Source: Pirellula staleyi DSM 6068 (GTDB lineage Bacteria > Planctomycetota > Planctomycetia > Pirellulales > Pirellulaceae). Taken from it: DNA of 57,000 nucleotides. The position numbers and the translations under genes are program-made. Below are positions 1 through 9,389 of this stretch, one piece after another (positions within the stretch are counted from its first letter, which is position 1; the number at the start of each line of letters is the position of its first letter). The stretch is taken from contig CAMBSL010000002.1 of NCBI GenBank assembly GCA_945870455.1, positions 1 through 57,000 of the forward strand, given 5' to 3'. A model generated the notes under the pieces. That model did not search any database and was not told the DNA's origin. It was given only the letters and a program-made list of their open reading frames with translations.

Positions 1-959
1 AGTTGTCAGAGTTAATTCTGAAGACGGCTCAGGACAAAGACGCCGATGGAACTCGACGCGCAGCGGCAATTCGGGCACTTGCAGGTCTTGCTCCCGATTC
101 GATTCAACCGCTCATCGATACGTTGATTCAGGACGCCAACGCGGATGTCCGAATGGCGAGCTTAGCCGTCCAAGTAAAATCAAACCCCGAGGCATCGATA
201 CCCTCGTTGAGACGAGCGATCGTGTCCGACAAAGTCCGCGAGCGACAATTCGCCTGGGATCAATTGGCAACTCTCGACTCTGGTGGGGCGAAGGAAACTA
301 TTGTTCAAGGCGTAAAATCTTATTTAGATGGTACGCTTGCTCGCGATAACTGGATCAATGTCGTTGAAGCCGCCAACGGAAAACTAGACAATGCGCTCGA
401 AAAGAAATTGGCCGAAAGGATTTCAATTCTCGAAGGAGTCAAGGAATCCGATCCGAAAAAATATTTTGAGGATTGCATTGACGGTGGAGATGTTGGCCGA
501 GGCCGCTTGCTTTTTTTCACCCGCAGCAGCCTATCGTGTGTTCGATGTCACAAAGTAGGACAAACTGGAGGCGACGTTGGCCCTAATTTGAGCGCACTTG
601 GATCCCAGAAGCCACGCGATTATATGCTGGAGGCGATCGTTGCTCCCAATACAGCGATAGCCCAAGGGTATGAGACCGTGGTAATCCTGGATGACAATGG
701 CAACACGTTGTCAGGCATTTTAAAATCGGAAGACGAAGCGATGGTGACGCTGATGGATGCACAAGGTGCTCTTGTCAAAATTGAAAAAAAATCGATGGAA
801 GGTCGCCGAAAGGGAGCGTCGTCTATGCCCGCAGATTTGAGGAAGTACTTGAATAAACGAGAACTGCGAGATTTGGTGGCTTACTTGTCATCTTTGGACG
901 GAAGCGTCAACGCGACCGCAGGACTCGATGATCCCAACGGCGGCCACAAAGTAGAGTAG
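1..959 (+). CDS. PVC-type heme c domain protein with HEAT-like repeats, 3' part only
   Basis: C-terminal part of a secreted planctomycete protein of the membrane-bound dehydrogenase/heme-binding type; the gene is open at the left edge, so the true start lies outside the window. The first ~100 visible residues are helical and HEAT-like. A c-type heme site CVRCH lies at about residues 179-183 of the visible part, followed by the VGPNLSALG segment usual after this motif in PVC-group heme proteins. The last ~100 residues fit the conserved module seen after the heme in this family, ending near LVAYLSSL. Expected role: electron transfer or sugar/polymer oxidation in the periplasm; the substrate cannot be told from this fragment. 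The next gene starts 22 bp downstream on the same strand. Confidence 0.85.
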   Translation, partial: LSELILKTAQDKDADGTRRAAAIRALAGLAPDSIQPLIDTLIQDANADVRMASLAVQVKSNPEASIPSLRRAIVSDKVRERQFAWDQLATLDSGGAKETIVQGVKSYLDGTLARDNWINVVEAANGKLDNALEKKLAERISILEGVKESDPKKYFEDCIDGGDVGRGRLLFFTRSSLSCVRCHKVGQTGGDVGPNLSALGSQKPRDYMLEAIVAPNTAIAQGYETVVILDDNGNTLSGILKSEDEAMVTLMDAQGALVKIEKKSMEGRRKGASSMPADLRKYLNKRELRDLVAYLSSLDGSVNATAGLDDPNGGHKVE

Positions 960-981
960 TTTTGACGATTGATACCAAGCT

Positions 982-1872
982 ATGAAAAACGAAGTTGAAA
1001 TGAATGAGTCGCAACCTCGACAGTCCACTCGGTGGACTCGCCGAAGGATGATGTGCAGCTTGGCTGCAGTCGCTGCGGTAGTCTACACCGACATGCGATT
1101 TGTCGAACCCAATTGGTTGGGCCTGGGAGTGCATCGTGTTCCTTTGTTGCCGGCGGGTTCCGAACGAATCCGGATTTTGCAAATTTCGGATCTGCATGCT
1201 TCGGATGATGTGCCGCTCGACTTCATTGAGCACGCAGTCGAATTGGGACTTCAACAAAAACCAGACGTAGTATGTTTGACGGGGGACTTCATCACTCTGA
1301 GATGGGACGAGTGGAACGCCTATTCACGTATCTTGGAGAGACTTTCCAAGATCGCACCGACGTTTGGGACCACCGGGAACCACGATGGTGGAGAATCGCT
1401 CGTCAGCCGTGGCGGATACCATCGTCCAACTAAAGTGATTGAAATGCTTGAAAAAGCCAATGTGCGGGTCTTGATGAACGCAAGCTGCAACGTCGCGTTA
1501 CCCCACAAAAATCCATTTGAATTAGTTGGATTTGGCGACCTCTGGTCAAATGACTTTGTGCCAGGTGAGTTGCTTTCGCCAAGAAGCGAAAAAATTCCAA
1601 GGATCGTGATGTCTCACAATCCAGACACAAAAGACGATATCGAAAGGTCCGATTGGGACTTGATGCTATCGGGACATACTCACGGCGGGCAGTTGACGCT
1701 GCCATGGGGCAGTACTCCATTTGCACCCGTCAAGGACAAACGCTTCGTGCGAGGACTGCATCAATGGCAGAATCATTGGCTGCACATAACGAAAGGGATC
1801 GGGTCGATGAGGAACATGCGATTGAATTGCTTCCCTGAGATAAGCATGGTGGAATTGGTTCCGATGGCTTAG
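982..1872 (+). CDS. Membrane-anchored metallophosphoesterase (YkuE/YaeI-like)
   Basis: Calcineurin-like phosphoesterase of 296 residues. The metal-binding signature is complete: SDLH (residues 69-72), GD (101-102), GNHD (132-135), a SHNPD histidine, and GHTHGGQ near the C-terminus. An arginine-rich stretch (about residues 16-22) followed by a hydrophobic segment looks like a Tat-type or uncleaved membrane anchor. The family includes membrane phosphoesterases that act on lipid head groups such as UDP-diacylglucosamine; the substrate here is not known. The start is the ATG 22 bp after the preceding stop; a second in-frame ATG lies six codons later. Confidence 0.88.
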   Translation: MKNEVEMNESQPRQSTRWTRRRMMCSLAAVAAVVYTDMRFVEPNWLGLGVHRVPLLPAGSERIRILQISDLHASDDVPLDFIEHAVELGLQQKPDVVCLTGDFITLRWDEWNAYSRILERLSKIAPTFGTTGNHDGGESLVSRGGYHRPTKVIEMLEKANVRVLMNASCNVALPHKNPFELVGFGDLWSNDFVPGELLSPRSEKIPRIVMSHNPDTKDDIERSDWDLMLSGHTHGGQLTLPWGSTPFAPVKDKRFVRGLHQWQNHWLHITKGIGSMRNMRLNCFPEISMVELVPMA

Positions 1873-1960
1873 CTTGATGAAGTGACGCCGCAAAAACTAA
1901 TCTCACCATAGTCGGCTTGACAAAATTGCCGTGCGACTTCTAGACGTCTATTCCGTTTGC

Positions 1961-2431
1961 ATGCCAAAAATGGACCCCCCAACCACCCAAACCTCCCATC
2001 TTCGCCAGCGTTCCGTTCACTTGACCCGAACGGAACGAACAGGTTTCATTTTGCTGGGGGTCGTCTTGGCAATGCTGCTCGCCATCGCCGCTTGGTTAAA
2101 TCCAGACCCGTCGGGAATTGGCACGCATCGTCAGCTCGGTTTGCCAGGCTGCACCATGGTTACCTATTTTGGAATACGATGCCCTGGGTGCGGAATGACT
2201 ACCTCGTGGGCACATACCCTCAATGGCGACATCCAGAGTGGCCTTCGATGCAACACGGCTGGAGTTCTTTTTTGCGTGTTTACGGCGGCAATCATCCCGT
2301 GTCTTCTTGTTTTGGCCATTCGTGGAAAGACGAGCAATCGGAATTGGTTTTCGCGGGTATCGGTTCCTGTACTGATCGCCATTGTGTTGATTTCCATCGC
2401 CGAGTGGCTGATCCGTCTAGCTTTCGCTTAA
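1961..2431 (+). CDS. DUF2752 membrane protein
   Basis: Small membrane protein with the hallmark of DUF2752: a PGC segment followed about 13 residues later by CPGCGMTTSWAH. Three hydrophobic segments are visible, one before the cysteine motif and two after it. Family members are short inner-membrane proteins of unknown function. I chose the ATG at 1961; an in-frame GTG at 1931 would add 10 residues, and neither has a clear ribosome-binding site. It is followed on the same strand by a lipoprotein gene 81 bp downstream. Confidence 0.8.
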   Translation: MPKMDPPTTQTSHLRQRSVHLTRTERTGFILLGVVLAMLLAIAAWLNPDPSGIGTHRQLGLPGCTMVTYFGIRCPGCGMTTSWAHTLNGDIQSGLRCNTAGVLFCVFTAAIIPCLLVLAIRGKTSNRNWFSRVSVPVLIAIVLISIAEWLIRLAFA

Positions 2432-2512
2432 TCGGTTTGATACAAGCACAGACAAAGAGAGAGCTAAACTCAGTTTTCGGCATGGCAAAATGCGATAGGA
2501 AAGGATTCCTGC

Positions 2513-3226
2513 ATGGCTGCAAGCAACCGCACCCACGTTCGACATAAAGAAAATATCACCCCAACGAGAACCTTAGTATTCAGGTTTGGCATCCTCCTGT
2601 TTCTATCCACGACGCTGTTGTGTAGTTCTGGATGCCTCTCATTCGCAGCTAACATGGTGCGAATCATCAAAGGAACGGATGCGCCCGCTGAGTTTGATGA
2701 GTTAAAGGAGAAAAAAGTGGCGGTAGTTGTCAGTACCGTCGCTGGACTCAATGCGGATGCATGTGGAATCATCATGTCCAACCATGTGCATACTCTCCTG
2801 GCCACCAATGTCAAAAAAATCCAAATGGTGAACCAAGAAGAGGTAAGTCGTATTATCAGTGACTTGCCCGCAAACGAACAAGGCATGTCGCTGATTGGCA
2901 GTCGGCTTGGTGCAGACTACGTTGTCGCGATCGACGTTGCAAACCTAAAGCTTCGCGATGGCCAAACGCTCTACAAAGGCTCGAGCACTACCACCGTTAC
3001 GGTTCACAAAGTTTCGGACGGTGGCAGCCCGGTTTTTAGAAAAGCATTTCCTGATTTCGTCTTTCCAAGCATGGGCGTCCCTTTCACCGATTCCGATGAA
3101 GCGACTTTTCAGAGGTTCTATATTTCCGAAATCGCCCAACGCGTCGCTCGCATATTTTATCCCTACGATCCGTCGATCGACGTGGCCAAAGATGCGAGCA
3201 GTGCTTCGATTCAATCCTATCGTTAA
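2513..3226 (+). CDS. Putative lipoprotein
   Basis: Protein of 237 residues with a basic N-terminus, a hydrophobic stretch (residues ~21-36) and a lipobox-like LCSSGC, so Cys41 is the likely lipidated residue. The mature part starts with a beta-strand-like VAVVVSTV segment and has an alternating pattern with LGADYVVAIDVANLKL, reminiscent of small periplasmic lipoproteins of the CsgG/TolB-N type fold; this likeness is only impressionistic. Function not recognised. It begins a same-strand run with two more exported proteins (3256-4083 and 4067-4924), suggesting an envelope operon. Confidence 0.72.
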   Translation: MAASNRTHVRHKENITPTRTLVFRFGILLFLSTTLLCSSGCLSFAANMVRIIKGTDAPAEFDELKEKKVAVVVSTVAGLNADACGIIMSNHVHTLLATNVKKIQMVNQEEVSRIISDLPANEQGMSLIGSRLGADYVVAIDVANLKLRDGQTLYKGSSTTTVTVHKVSDGGSPVFRKAFPDFVFPSMGVPFTDSDEATFQRFYISEIAQRVARIFYPYDPSIDVAKDASSASIQSYR

Positions 3227-3255
3227 CCAGATTCAGCGAACCGAACGTTTCCAAA

Positions 3256-4083
3256 ATGACGTCTTCCAATTTCCCCCTCAAACGGTTGACTATTGCTCGG
3301 CAATCTGTCATTCATTTAGCAATCATGATTTGCATTCTTACGGTCGCGGAAAGGGCTGAAGCACAGCCAAACTCCCAACCACAATCGACAATTCAATTGG
3401 CAGGTTCTCGGAAATTGACCAATGCATTGCCATTGAAAGATTTCCAGATTCGAATTGACATCTACATCGATGACACAAAACCGCCCATATCAAGTGTGCA
3501 GACGATCTTTTCCGATGGCCTAACGATTGAGCTGGATGATTTCGCGGGTCGCCACACGGTGGTTGATTCTGCCAAGGGTCGAATCACTTTGCTTGACGAG
3601 CGAAAACGATCGTTGGTGCATTTGGATATGCAGGTCATTGAGACCCAACTTGAGAAAGCACTAGCGTTGTTAACTCCCCAGCAGCAAGCCGCATTTGCTA
3701 TCCAAGGCCTACCTGAACGAGAAGCAGATAATTTCATTTCCATCAGTAATAAATCGATTCGCTACACGTTCCAGCCTACTGCGGCTAAGCAGGAAATCGC
3801 AGCAAGCTACGGCGAATTTTCAGACTGGGTAACAAGGATCAATGGACTTTATCGCCACGTGCCGCCACAACTGCGTCTCCAATTGAATAAGATGCTGGTC
3901 GATCAATCGCAATTGCCCACTGAACTTCGCAGAACGATTGTTGGTGGCAACAAGCCTGAAGTGGTCATCGCTCGCTTGAACCTGACGGAGTCTTTGTCGG
4001 ACCTCGACCGAAGTCGCATTGCCAAGATCCTGACTTCGATGCAAGAGTTCAAACCGACATCCGAAAATGAATTCTTTAAGTGA
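3256..4083 (+). CDS. Secreted protein of unknown function
   Basis: Protein of 275 residues with a signal peptide (hydrophobic SVIHLAIMICILTVAERAEA, cleavage probably just after it). The mature protein has a beta-rich first half built around repeated short strands and a helical second half containing LTPQQQAAFAIQG. No family recognised. It starts 29 bp after the lipoprotein gene, and its last 17 bp overlap the start of the HExxH gene, so the three are very likely cotranscribed and the last two translationally coupled. Confidence 0.72.
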   Translation: MTSSNFPLKRLTIARQSVIHLAIMICILTVAERAEAQPNSQPQSTIQLAGSRKLTNALPLKDFQIRIDIYIDDTKPPISSVQTIFSDGLTIELDDFAGRHTVVDSAKGRITLLDERKRSLVHLDMQVIETQLEKALALLTPQQQAAFAIQGLPEREADNFISISNKSIRYTFQPTAAKQEIAASYGEFSDWVTRINGLYRHVPPQLRLQLNKMLVDQSQLPTELRRTIVGGNKPEVVIARLNLTESLSDLDRSRIAKILTSMQEFKPTSENEFFK

Positions 4084-4924
4084 CTTTGCGGTGCGAGTTG
4101 ACCTCAGATATGCCTTTCCTGCCTGCCCACGACCTATAGGTACGACTCTGCTGCGACTTTGCCTGATTGCGGCGATAGGGTTTGCAACCGTGATAGCAAG
4201 TTCGGTTTGCTCATGGTCACAAGAACCAACCTGGCCGGTCAAGCACACGGCAGGTCAATTTTGCATTCACAGCACCGTTCCGGCCGCTCAGTTCGAAGCG
4301 TACTTGCCGTCGCTATACAGCTTGCCAGCCGAATTGAGTCAGACTCTGCAGGTATCGGTTGCACAGGAATTGATACAAGTCGTGGTCCTTGAGAATCGTG
4401 AAGCGTTAGATGCTTATGCGCACAGAATATTTCCGAGCGCACCGAATCGCGGAGCGCTGTACATACGACACAGAGGACCTGGGCTGGTACTCACGTATTT
4501 CCATGACGGGTGGATTTGCGATGTTCGGCATGAGTGTACGCACGCCCTTTTGGATGTGAGCGGACTAACCCTGCCTCTTTGGCAAGACGAAGGATTGGCG
4601 GAGTATTTTGAAACGATTGGCGAAAATCCAATTGGGCACACGTCGCATTTGCAAGCGACTCGTTCGCAAGTTCGGTATGGCCAAGTTGTGGATTTGCAAA
4701 AAATGGAGAGGATGGAATTCGGTTCTGGCTTGAACCCCAAAGAGTACCGAGACGCGTGGAGCATCGTGACCTTTTTGCTCCACTCCTCGGAAGAGACTCG
4801 TTCAATGTATCAACAGTATCTGCAGGACCATCAGAGCAAGCGAGCAGTCGGTTTCTTAAGTCATCGACTAGCTCCAAAAATACCATCCTGGCGCGAAGCG
4901 TTTTCGGATTTCTACCGACGCTAA
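4067..4924 (+). CDS. Secreted gluzincin-like metallopeptidase (DUF1570-like)
   Basis: Protein of 285 residues with an N-terminal hydrophobic export signal (about residues 25-45). It carries a zincin motif HECTH at residues 155-159 and, 16 residues later, WQDEGLAEYFE, which supplies the third zinc-ligand glutamate in gluzincins; this spacing is like that in DUF1570-type peptidases. A zinc peptidase acting in the periplasm is therefore likely. Its start lies inside the preceding gene (17-bp overlap). The stop codon TAA at 4922-4924 lies inside the terminal inverted repeat of a dispersed element, so the insertion abuts or created the present 3' end. Confidence 0.75.
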   Translation: MNSLSDFAVRVDLRYAFPACPRPIGTTLLRLCLIAAIGFATVIASSVCSWSQEPTWPVKHTAGQFCIHSTVPAAQFEAYLPSLYSLPAELSQTLQVSVAQELIQVVVLENREALDAYAHRIFPSAPNRGALYIRHRGPGLVLTYFHDGWICDVRHECTHALLDVSGLTLPLWQDEGLAEYFETIGENPIGHTSHLQATRSQVRYGQVVDLQKMERMEFGSGLNPKEYRDAWSIVTFLLHSSEETRSMYQQYLQDHQSKRAVGFLSHRLAPKIPSWREAFSDFYRR

Positions 4925-5068
4925 GCACAACGGTATGAGTCTTCGAGTGAAACAAACCGAGTGCCGAAGGGCGATAGCCTCGGTTCTCGACGAATGTCGA
5001 GCAATTGGAAAACCGGGGCTATCGCCCAACGGCTAATTGGGTTGAAAAACAGTTGCGAATGCGCTAGG
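4920..5068 (+). repeat. MITE-like palindromic element, copy 1
   Basis: About 149 bp. The left end reads gctaagcaca; the right end is a degenerate inverted copy (aatgcgctagg). Between the ends is a long imperfect hairpin: gggcgatagcctcgg pairs with ccggggctatcgccc around a smaller inner stem ctcgac/gtcgag. Two more copies lie at 37768-37917 and 46857-47006, nearly identical over their length. No open frame in it looks coding. It begins at the stop codon of the HExxH gene and lies 155 bp upstream of a solitary DUF1501 gene. Confidence 0.85.
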
Positions 5069-5223
5069 GCAGAGAAACGGAGCGAAGCCAGAGTCCCCTC
5101 GAGAATAGCAAGCGTAGAAATCCTAGTGTCGTATCACTCTCGTGTCGCAATTGTGGTTTTTAGCTGGTAAGATAGAAATCTAGTGACTTGACGATCTCCA
5201 CCTACCTACCACAATGCCTCTCG

Positions 5224-6678
5224 ATGAAATCACATCACTCTTGGCATCATCCCCTGGTTCCGCGACGGACAGCGATTCAAGCAGGAGCCATTGGAATCCT
5301 CGGTCTCGGGTTGAATCATCTGTCGGGGCTGCGTCAAGCCAATGCGGCAGCTCAGTCCATGCTGCCCCTCGGCAAAGCCAAGTCATGCATCTTCATTTTT
5401 TTGTCCGGCGGTCTCGCTCAACACGAGAGCTTCGACATGAAGCCGAACGCTCCGGAAAACATCCGCGGAGAATTCAAGCCGATCGCCACGCGTACGCCCG
5501 GCCTCCAAATTTGCGAACATTTACCGATGCTAGCGGACCGAAGTCCGTTATGGGCCTTATGTCGATCGCTGACGCACGGTTCGAATGATCATTCTGCGGC
5601 ACATCACATCATGCTTACCGGGCATTCGCAACTGCCGACAGGTTTCAACCCGAACGGCTCGAATCGCACCGATCGACCCTCCATTGCTTCGGTCGCCGGT
5701 CGTGCGACCCATCCCCGAAACAATCTGCCCACGGCGGTTATGCTTCCTGAGCGTTTGGTTCATTCCACGGGCAGAATCATTCCTGGCCAACACGCAGGTC
5801 AGATGGGATCGCAACACGACCCGTGGATGATTGAGGCTTCGCCATTTCATAATACTTCATATGGTGCATTCCCCGAGTTTGGCTTTGACCATCAAGATCG
5901 CGGTAAGCCGGACGCGCGCCTCTTCCAAGCTCCACAGCTAACATTGCCCGAGGGCTTAGGCCTCAAGGTGGTGGCGGGACGCCTGCAATTACTCGAATCG
6001 CTGAAGCATCAAAGGAGCGTTTTGTCAGGCTTTGCCGAAACGCAATCATTCGATCGGCTTCGGCAAGGTGCGATTTCACTGCTGACCGAGCAGACCGTAC
6101 AACAAGCGTTGGACGTGACGCATGCGGATGCGAAGACGCTCGACCGCTACGGACGCAATTCCTTTGGTTGGTCTTTGTTGATGGCGCGTCGGTTGGTATC
6201 GTCTGGAGTGAACTTGGTTCAAGTTAATTTAGGGAACGACGAAACGTGGGACACGCACGGCAATGCGTTTCCCCACTTGAAGAACGCCCTCCTACCGCCC
6301 ACGGATCGTGCGGTGTCGGCATTGCTAGACGACCTTCAATCGACAGGTGAACTCGACGAGACACTGATCGTGATGGCGGGTGAGTTTGGTCGTACTCCAC
6401 AGATCACATTGCTTCCATCCCATTACAAATTGCCAGGTCGCGATCATTGGGGAGCAGTCCAATCGGTCTTCTTCGCGGGTGGTGGTGTGCGCGGTGGCAA
6501 CGTGGTTGGGAAATCGGACGCGCATGGTGCATATCCAGCAGAATTACCAGTCAAACCCGAGAATTTTGCGGCCACCATCTACCACGCACTCGGAATTCCC
6601 TCGACTGCCGTTTGGAAAGATGCTGCCGACCGACCGCACCACATTTACCAAGGCGAACCTATCGCCGGCCTTGTTTAA
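5224..6678 (+). CDS. DUF1501 domain protein
   Basis: DUF1501 protein, related to the alkaline-phosphatase/sulfatase fold and abundant in planctomycetes, where it is usually encoded beside DUF1549/DUF1553 cytochrome proteins; this copy stands alone. A Tat-like signal VPRRTAIQAGAIGILGLGL opens the protein, then FIFLSGGLAQHESFDMKP (first conserved block), ICEHLPML, and near the end MAGEFGRTPQI and GRDHWG (metal-site-like blocks). I chose the ATG at 5224; an upstream in-frame TTG at 5188 would add 12 residues that look like leader. Its stop overlaps the convergent nfeD-like stop by three bases. Confidence 0.9.
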   Translation: MKSHHSWHHPLVPRRTAIQAGAIGILGLGLNHLSGLRQANAAAQSMLPLGKAKSCIFIFLSGGLAQHESFDMKPNAPENIRGEFKPIATRTPGLQICEHLPMLADRSPLWALCRSLTHGSNDHSAAHHIMLTGHSQLPTGFNPNGSNRTDRPSIASVAGRATHPRNNLPTAVMLPERLVHSTGRIIPGQHAGQMGSQHDPWMIEASPFHNTSYGAFPEFGFDHQDRGKPDARLFQAPQLTLPEGLGLKVVAGRLQLLESLKHQRSVLSGFAETQSFDRLRQGAISLLTEQTVQQALDVTHADAKTLDRYGRNSFGWSLLMARRLVSSGVNLVQVNLGNDETWDTHGNAFPHLKNALLPPTDRAVSALLDDLQSTGELDETLIVMAGEFGRTPQITLLPSHYKLPGRDHWGAVQSVFFAGGGVRGGNVVGKSDAHGAYPAELPVKPENFAATIYHALGIPSTAVWKDAADRPHHIYQGEPIAGLV

Positions 6679-7250
6679 TCGATCGATTCAAGGTCGAGAT
6701 CCGAGATGGGGCGGTCGAGTCCGGTACCGTGAGACATGGGTGCATCCGTTGGTTTTTTTTCACGGATCACAGCAACTACCAATCGGCCAACATCCAAACG
6801 AACGATTCGAACCGCTTTGCCAGCGTCGATCGGCCCGCTTTCGCTAAAAGCTTCAAAAGTCTGATCGCCGATCTGAACCAAGCCGCTCGGAATCATCTCG
6901 TTTAACACAGTTCCCTCCGCACCGATGAGCGAGCCGGCATTTAATGATTTGGCGGCGTCGGACCAAACATACGTTCCGGACGGTTCGGGCTTGCTGATCA
7001 TTTGCCTCCCGAGCGGAGTCAGTGGCCATACCTCGACAAACAACCACATCATGATCGGAATGGCTCCCATCGAAGCGATGAGCATCCAGATCCCAGAAGT
7101 CGTGCTATGACGAAATGCAAAAACAACTGCCGCAAATGCAAGGCAAGCAGTTACACCGATGAGTACGCCGCCGCTTGGGATCATCAAATCGATTGCAAAG
7201 ATGACCATGGCCGCCAAAAACAACAGCAAGGCTATTGTGATAAATGACAA
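6675..7250 (-). CDS. NfeD-like membrane protein
   Basis: 191 residues: four hydrophobic segments in the first ~75 residues, then a soluble C-terminal domain with the small beta-barrel (OB-fold) pattern GAEGTVLNEMIPSGLVQIGD typical of NfeD proteins. NfeD proteins usually partner a stomatin-like protein or carry a ClpP-class protease domain; neither is visible here, so this is a short stand-alone form. The start is TTG at 7250, preceded by GGAG about 8 nt upstream. It lies 66 bp downstream of ilvB on the same strand and may share its transcript. Tail-to-tail with the DUF1501 gene. Confidence 0.82.
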   Translation of the reverse strand: MSFITIALLLFLAAMVIFAIDLMIPSGGVLIGVTACLAFAAVVFAFRHSTTSGIWMLIASMGAIPIMMWLFVEVWPLTPLGRQMISKPEPSGTYVWSDAAKSLNAGSLIGAEGTVLNEMIPSGLVQIGDQTFEAFSESGPIDAGKAVRIVRLDVGRLVVAVIREKKPTDAPMSHGTGLDRPISDLDLESID

Positions 7251-7316
7251 ATCCTGCTCCTTCTCAATCGGACCTCAATCCCGGTCAACCCTTGTTTCAC
7301 AGACTTTGAAAGGCTC

Positions 7317-9095
7317 TCATTTCAAAATCATGTCGTCGACCGTTTTACCACCCGGAATCATTGGCAATACGTGCTCTTGATACGGCACTTCGACGTCTAA
7401 TACGAACGGTCCGGGGTAACTAATCATTTCTTGCAACGCAGCTTCCAAGTCTGACTTCTTGCGAACCGTCGCCGCACCACATCCGTAACCTTTCGCTATT
7501 TGGACGAAATTCGGATAGCGATTGGACGCATAGGAATGTGCAACCATCGACCCAGGTCCCTTAGCTTCCTCATGATCGATTGGGCCGAGATACGTATGGG
7601 CCCGATTGGCTCCCTCGAATCGATCTTCCCATTGGACCACCATGCCGAGGTGTTGGTTGTTCAGCAACAGCACCTTCACAGGCAGCTTTTCACAGTGCAA
7701 TGTAGCCAGTTCTTGGATGTTCATTTGAAAGGAACCATCGCCATCGATGTCGATTACCAGTGAGCCAGGATTGGCTGCTTGAACTCCCATGGCGGCCGGC
7801 AAGCCGAATCCCATCGTCCCCAGTCCACTGCTGCTATGCCAAGTTCGAGGCCTTCGGAACTGAAAGAACTGCGCTGCCCACATTTGGTGTTGGCCCACAC
7901 CGACCGTGACATAGGTGTCGCGGTTCTTGGTCATGTTCGATAGCGTACGGATCGCATGCTGCTGGAGAATTCCGTCGAAATTGTCGTCGTAAGCGAACGG
8001 GTGTTTTGCCTTGAGCGCACTGCAATTGGTAATCCAAGCAGAGATGTCATCTGGCTTTTCGACGATCTTGTTGAGTTCCGTTAACGCAAAGTTGATTTCG
8101 CTTCGAACCGAGATATGCGCAATCTTGTTCTTGTTGAGTTCGGATGCGTCGATATCGACGTGAATGATTTTTGCATTCTTTGCAAAGGATGCGAGATTTC
8201 CAGTCACCCGGTCGTCAAATCGAACCCCCAGAGCGATCAACAAATCGCAATCACGAACTGCATAGTTTGCGTACGCGCTACCGTGCATCCCCAGCATGTC
8301 GAGCGACAACGGACCATCGGCAGGATAAAGCCCTAGCCCCATAACCGTCATGGTGACTGGGATTCCGGTGTTTTCCGCCAGCAGTCGGAGTTCCGCAGCG
8401 GCTTCACCGGTCACAACCCCTCCACCGCAATAGATTACCGGTCGCTTGCTGTGCTTGATGGCGGCAGCTATTTGTCGGATTTGTTCGGGCTTTGCATTGG
8501 GGTGCTTAGTAGGTTGATAGCCGGGCAAGTTCATTGGCACATTCCAATCCACTTCGCAACTGCTGAGCTGAACATCCTTTGGCATGTCAACCAAGACGGG
8601 ACCAGGTCGCCCTGTCGTCGCAATGTGAAATGCTTCTTTCATCACGCGCGGGACATCCTTTACGTCGGTAACCAAGTAATGGTGCTTGGTGATACCGCGG
8701 CAGACTTCCACGATCGGCGTCTCTTGAAATGCATCGGTGCCGATAACGTGCGTTGGTACCTGTCCGGTAATTGCCAGCAACGGAATGCTATCCATTTTTG
8801 CATCGGCAATACTGGTCACAAGATTCGTGGCACCCGGACCGCTTGTGGCCATAACGACACCGATCTTGCCGGTGGATCGTGCGTAGCCCTGGGCCGCAAA
8901 AGCGCCCCCTTGTTCGTGTCGTGGCAGAATCGTCCTGAGCCGATCGGAGTACCGTGTCAATGCTTGGTGCATCGGCATGCTGCATCCGCCAGGATATGCG
9001 AAAATGACTTCTACGCCGTGGTCCACAAGCGACTTCACCACGATCTCGGCACCGGTCATGACAGTGGTTGCTTGACGGCTAGAAACAGAAGCCAT
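7317..9095 (-). CDS. ilvB: Acetolactate synthase, large subunit
   Basis: 592-residue thiamine-diphosphate enzyme that condenses two pyruvates (or pyruvate and 2-oxobutyrate) in branched-chain amino acid synthesis. Clear blocks in order: [13 protein letters not shown], catalytic-glutamate segment [16 protein letters not shown] (Glu61), [30 protein letters not shown], the central FAD-type domain (RFDDRVTGN), and the TDP-Mg site [12 protein letters not shown] followed by [15 protein letters not shown]. These are features of the biosynthetic enzyme rather than the catabolic one. ATG start with AGGAGA 7 nt upstream. No ilvN regulatory subunit or ilvC is adjacent, unlike in many bacteria. Confidence 0.96.
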   Translation of the reverse strand: MASVSSRQATTVMTGAEIVVKSLVDHGVEVIFAYPGGCSMPMHQALTRYSDRLRTILPRHEQGGAFAAQGYARSTGKIGVVMATSGPGATNLVTSIADAKMDSIPLLAITGQVPTHVIGTDAFQETPIVEVCRGITKHHYLVTDVKDVPRVMKEAFHIATTGRPGPVLVDMPKDVQLSSCEVDWNVPMNLPGYQPTKHPNAKPEQIRQIAAAIKHSKRPVIYCGGGVVTGEAAAELRLLAENTGIPVTMTVMGLGLYPADGPLSLDMLGMHGSAYANYAVRDCDLLIALGVRFDDRVTGNLASFAKNAKIIHVDIDASELNKNKIAHISVRSEINFALTELNKIVEKPDDISAWITNCSALKAKHPFAYDDNFDGILQQHAIRTLSNMTKNRDTYVTVGVGQHQMWAAQFFQFRRPRTWHSSSGLGTMGFGLPAAMGVQAANPGSLVIDIDGDGSFQMNIQELATLHCEKLPVKVLLLNNQHLGMVVQWEDRFEGANRAHTYLGPIDHEEAKGPGSMVAHSYASNRYPNFVQIAKGYGCGAATVRKKSDLEAALQEMISYPGPFVLDVEVPYQEHVLPMIPGGKTVDDMILK

Positions 9096-9389
9096 TCGTT
9101 TTCTCTCCTAAAACTCAGGGGGGAACAGTTTGTTGAAAAAATCTACAATTGAACAAAATTACGATCGCGAACAACTTGCTCCTTAAATACTAAGGAATTC
9201 TCGCGAATTACATGCTGTCGAAGTATACCACGAGGTTGGCCACTCGTCGAATGAACTGTGTTCCGAAAGGAGTCAGCATCGCTGCTTCGGGTTCAGCATC
9301 GCATCGGAAAATGGTTACAATCCTTTTTGCAAGATTTCAATGCCTAGCGATCCAGTTAGCCGCAGTAACTCTCACCGAAACAACCGATT

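Noticed and set aside
1957-2547. Overlapping 196-codon frame across the DUF2752 gene
   Set aside because: It is a shadow in another frame; the DUF2752 cysteine motif is in the other reading frame.
9096-9389. Possible attenuator or riboswitch upstream of ilvB
   Set aside because: No leader peptide rich in Leu, Ile or Val, and only a 5-bp stem (ccttaaatactaagg) was seen.
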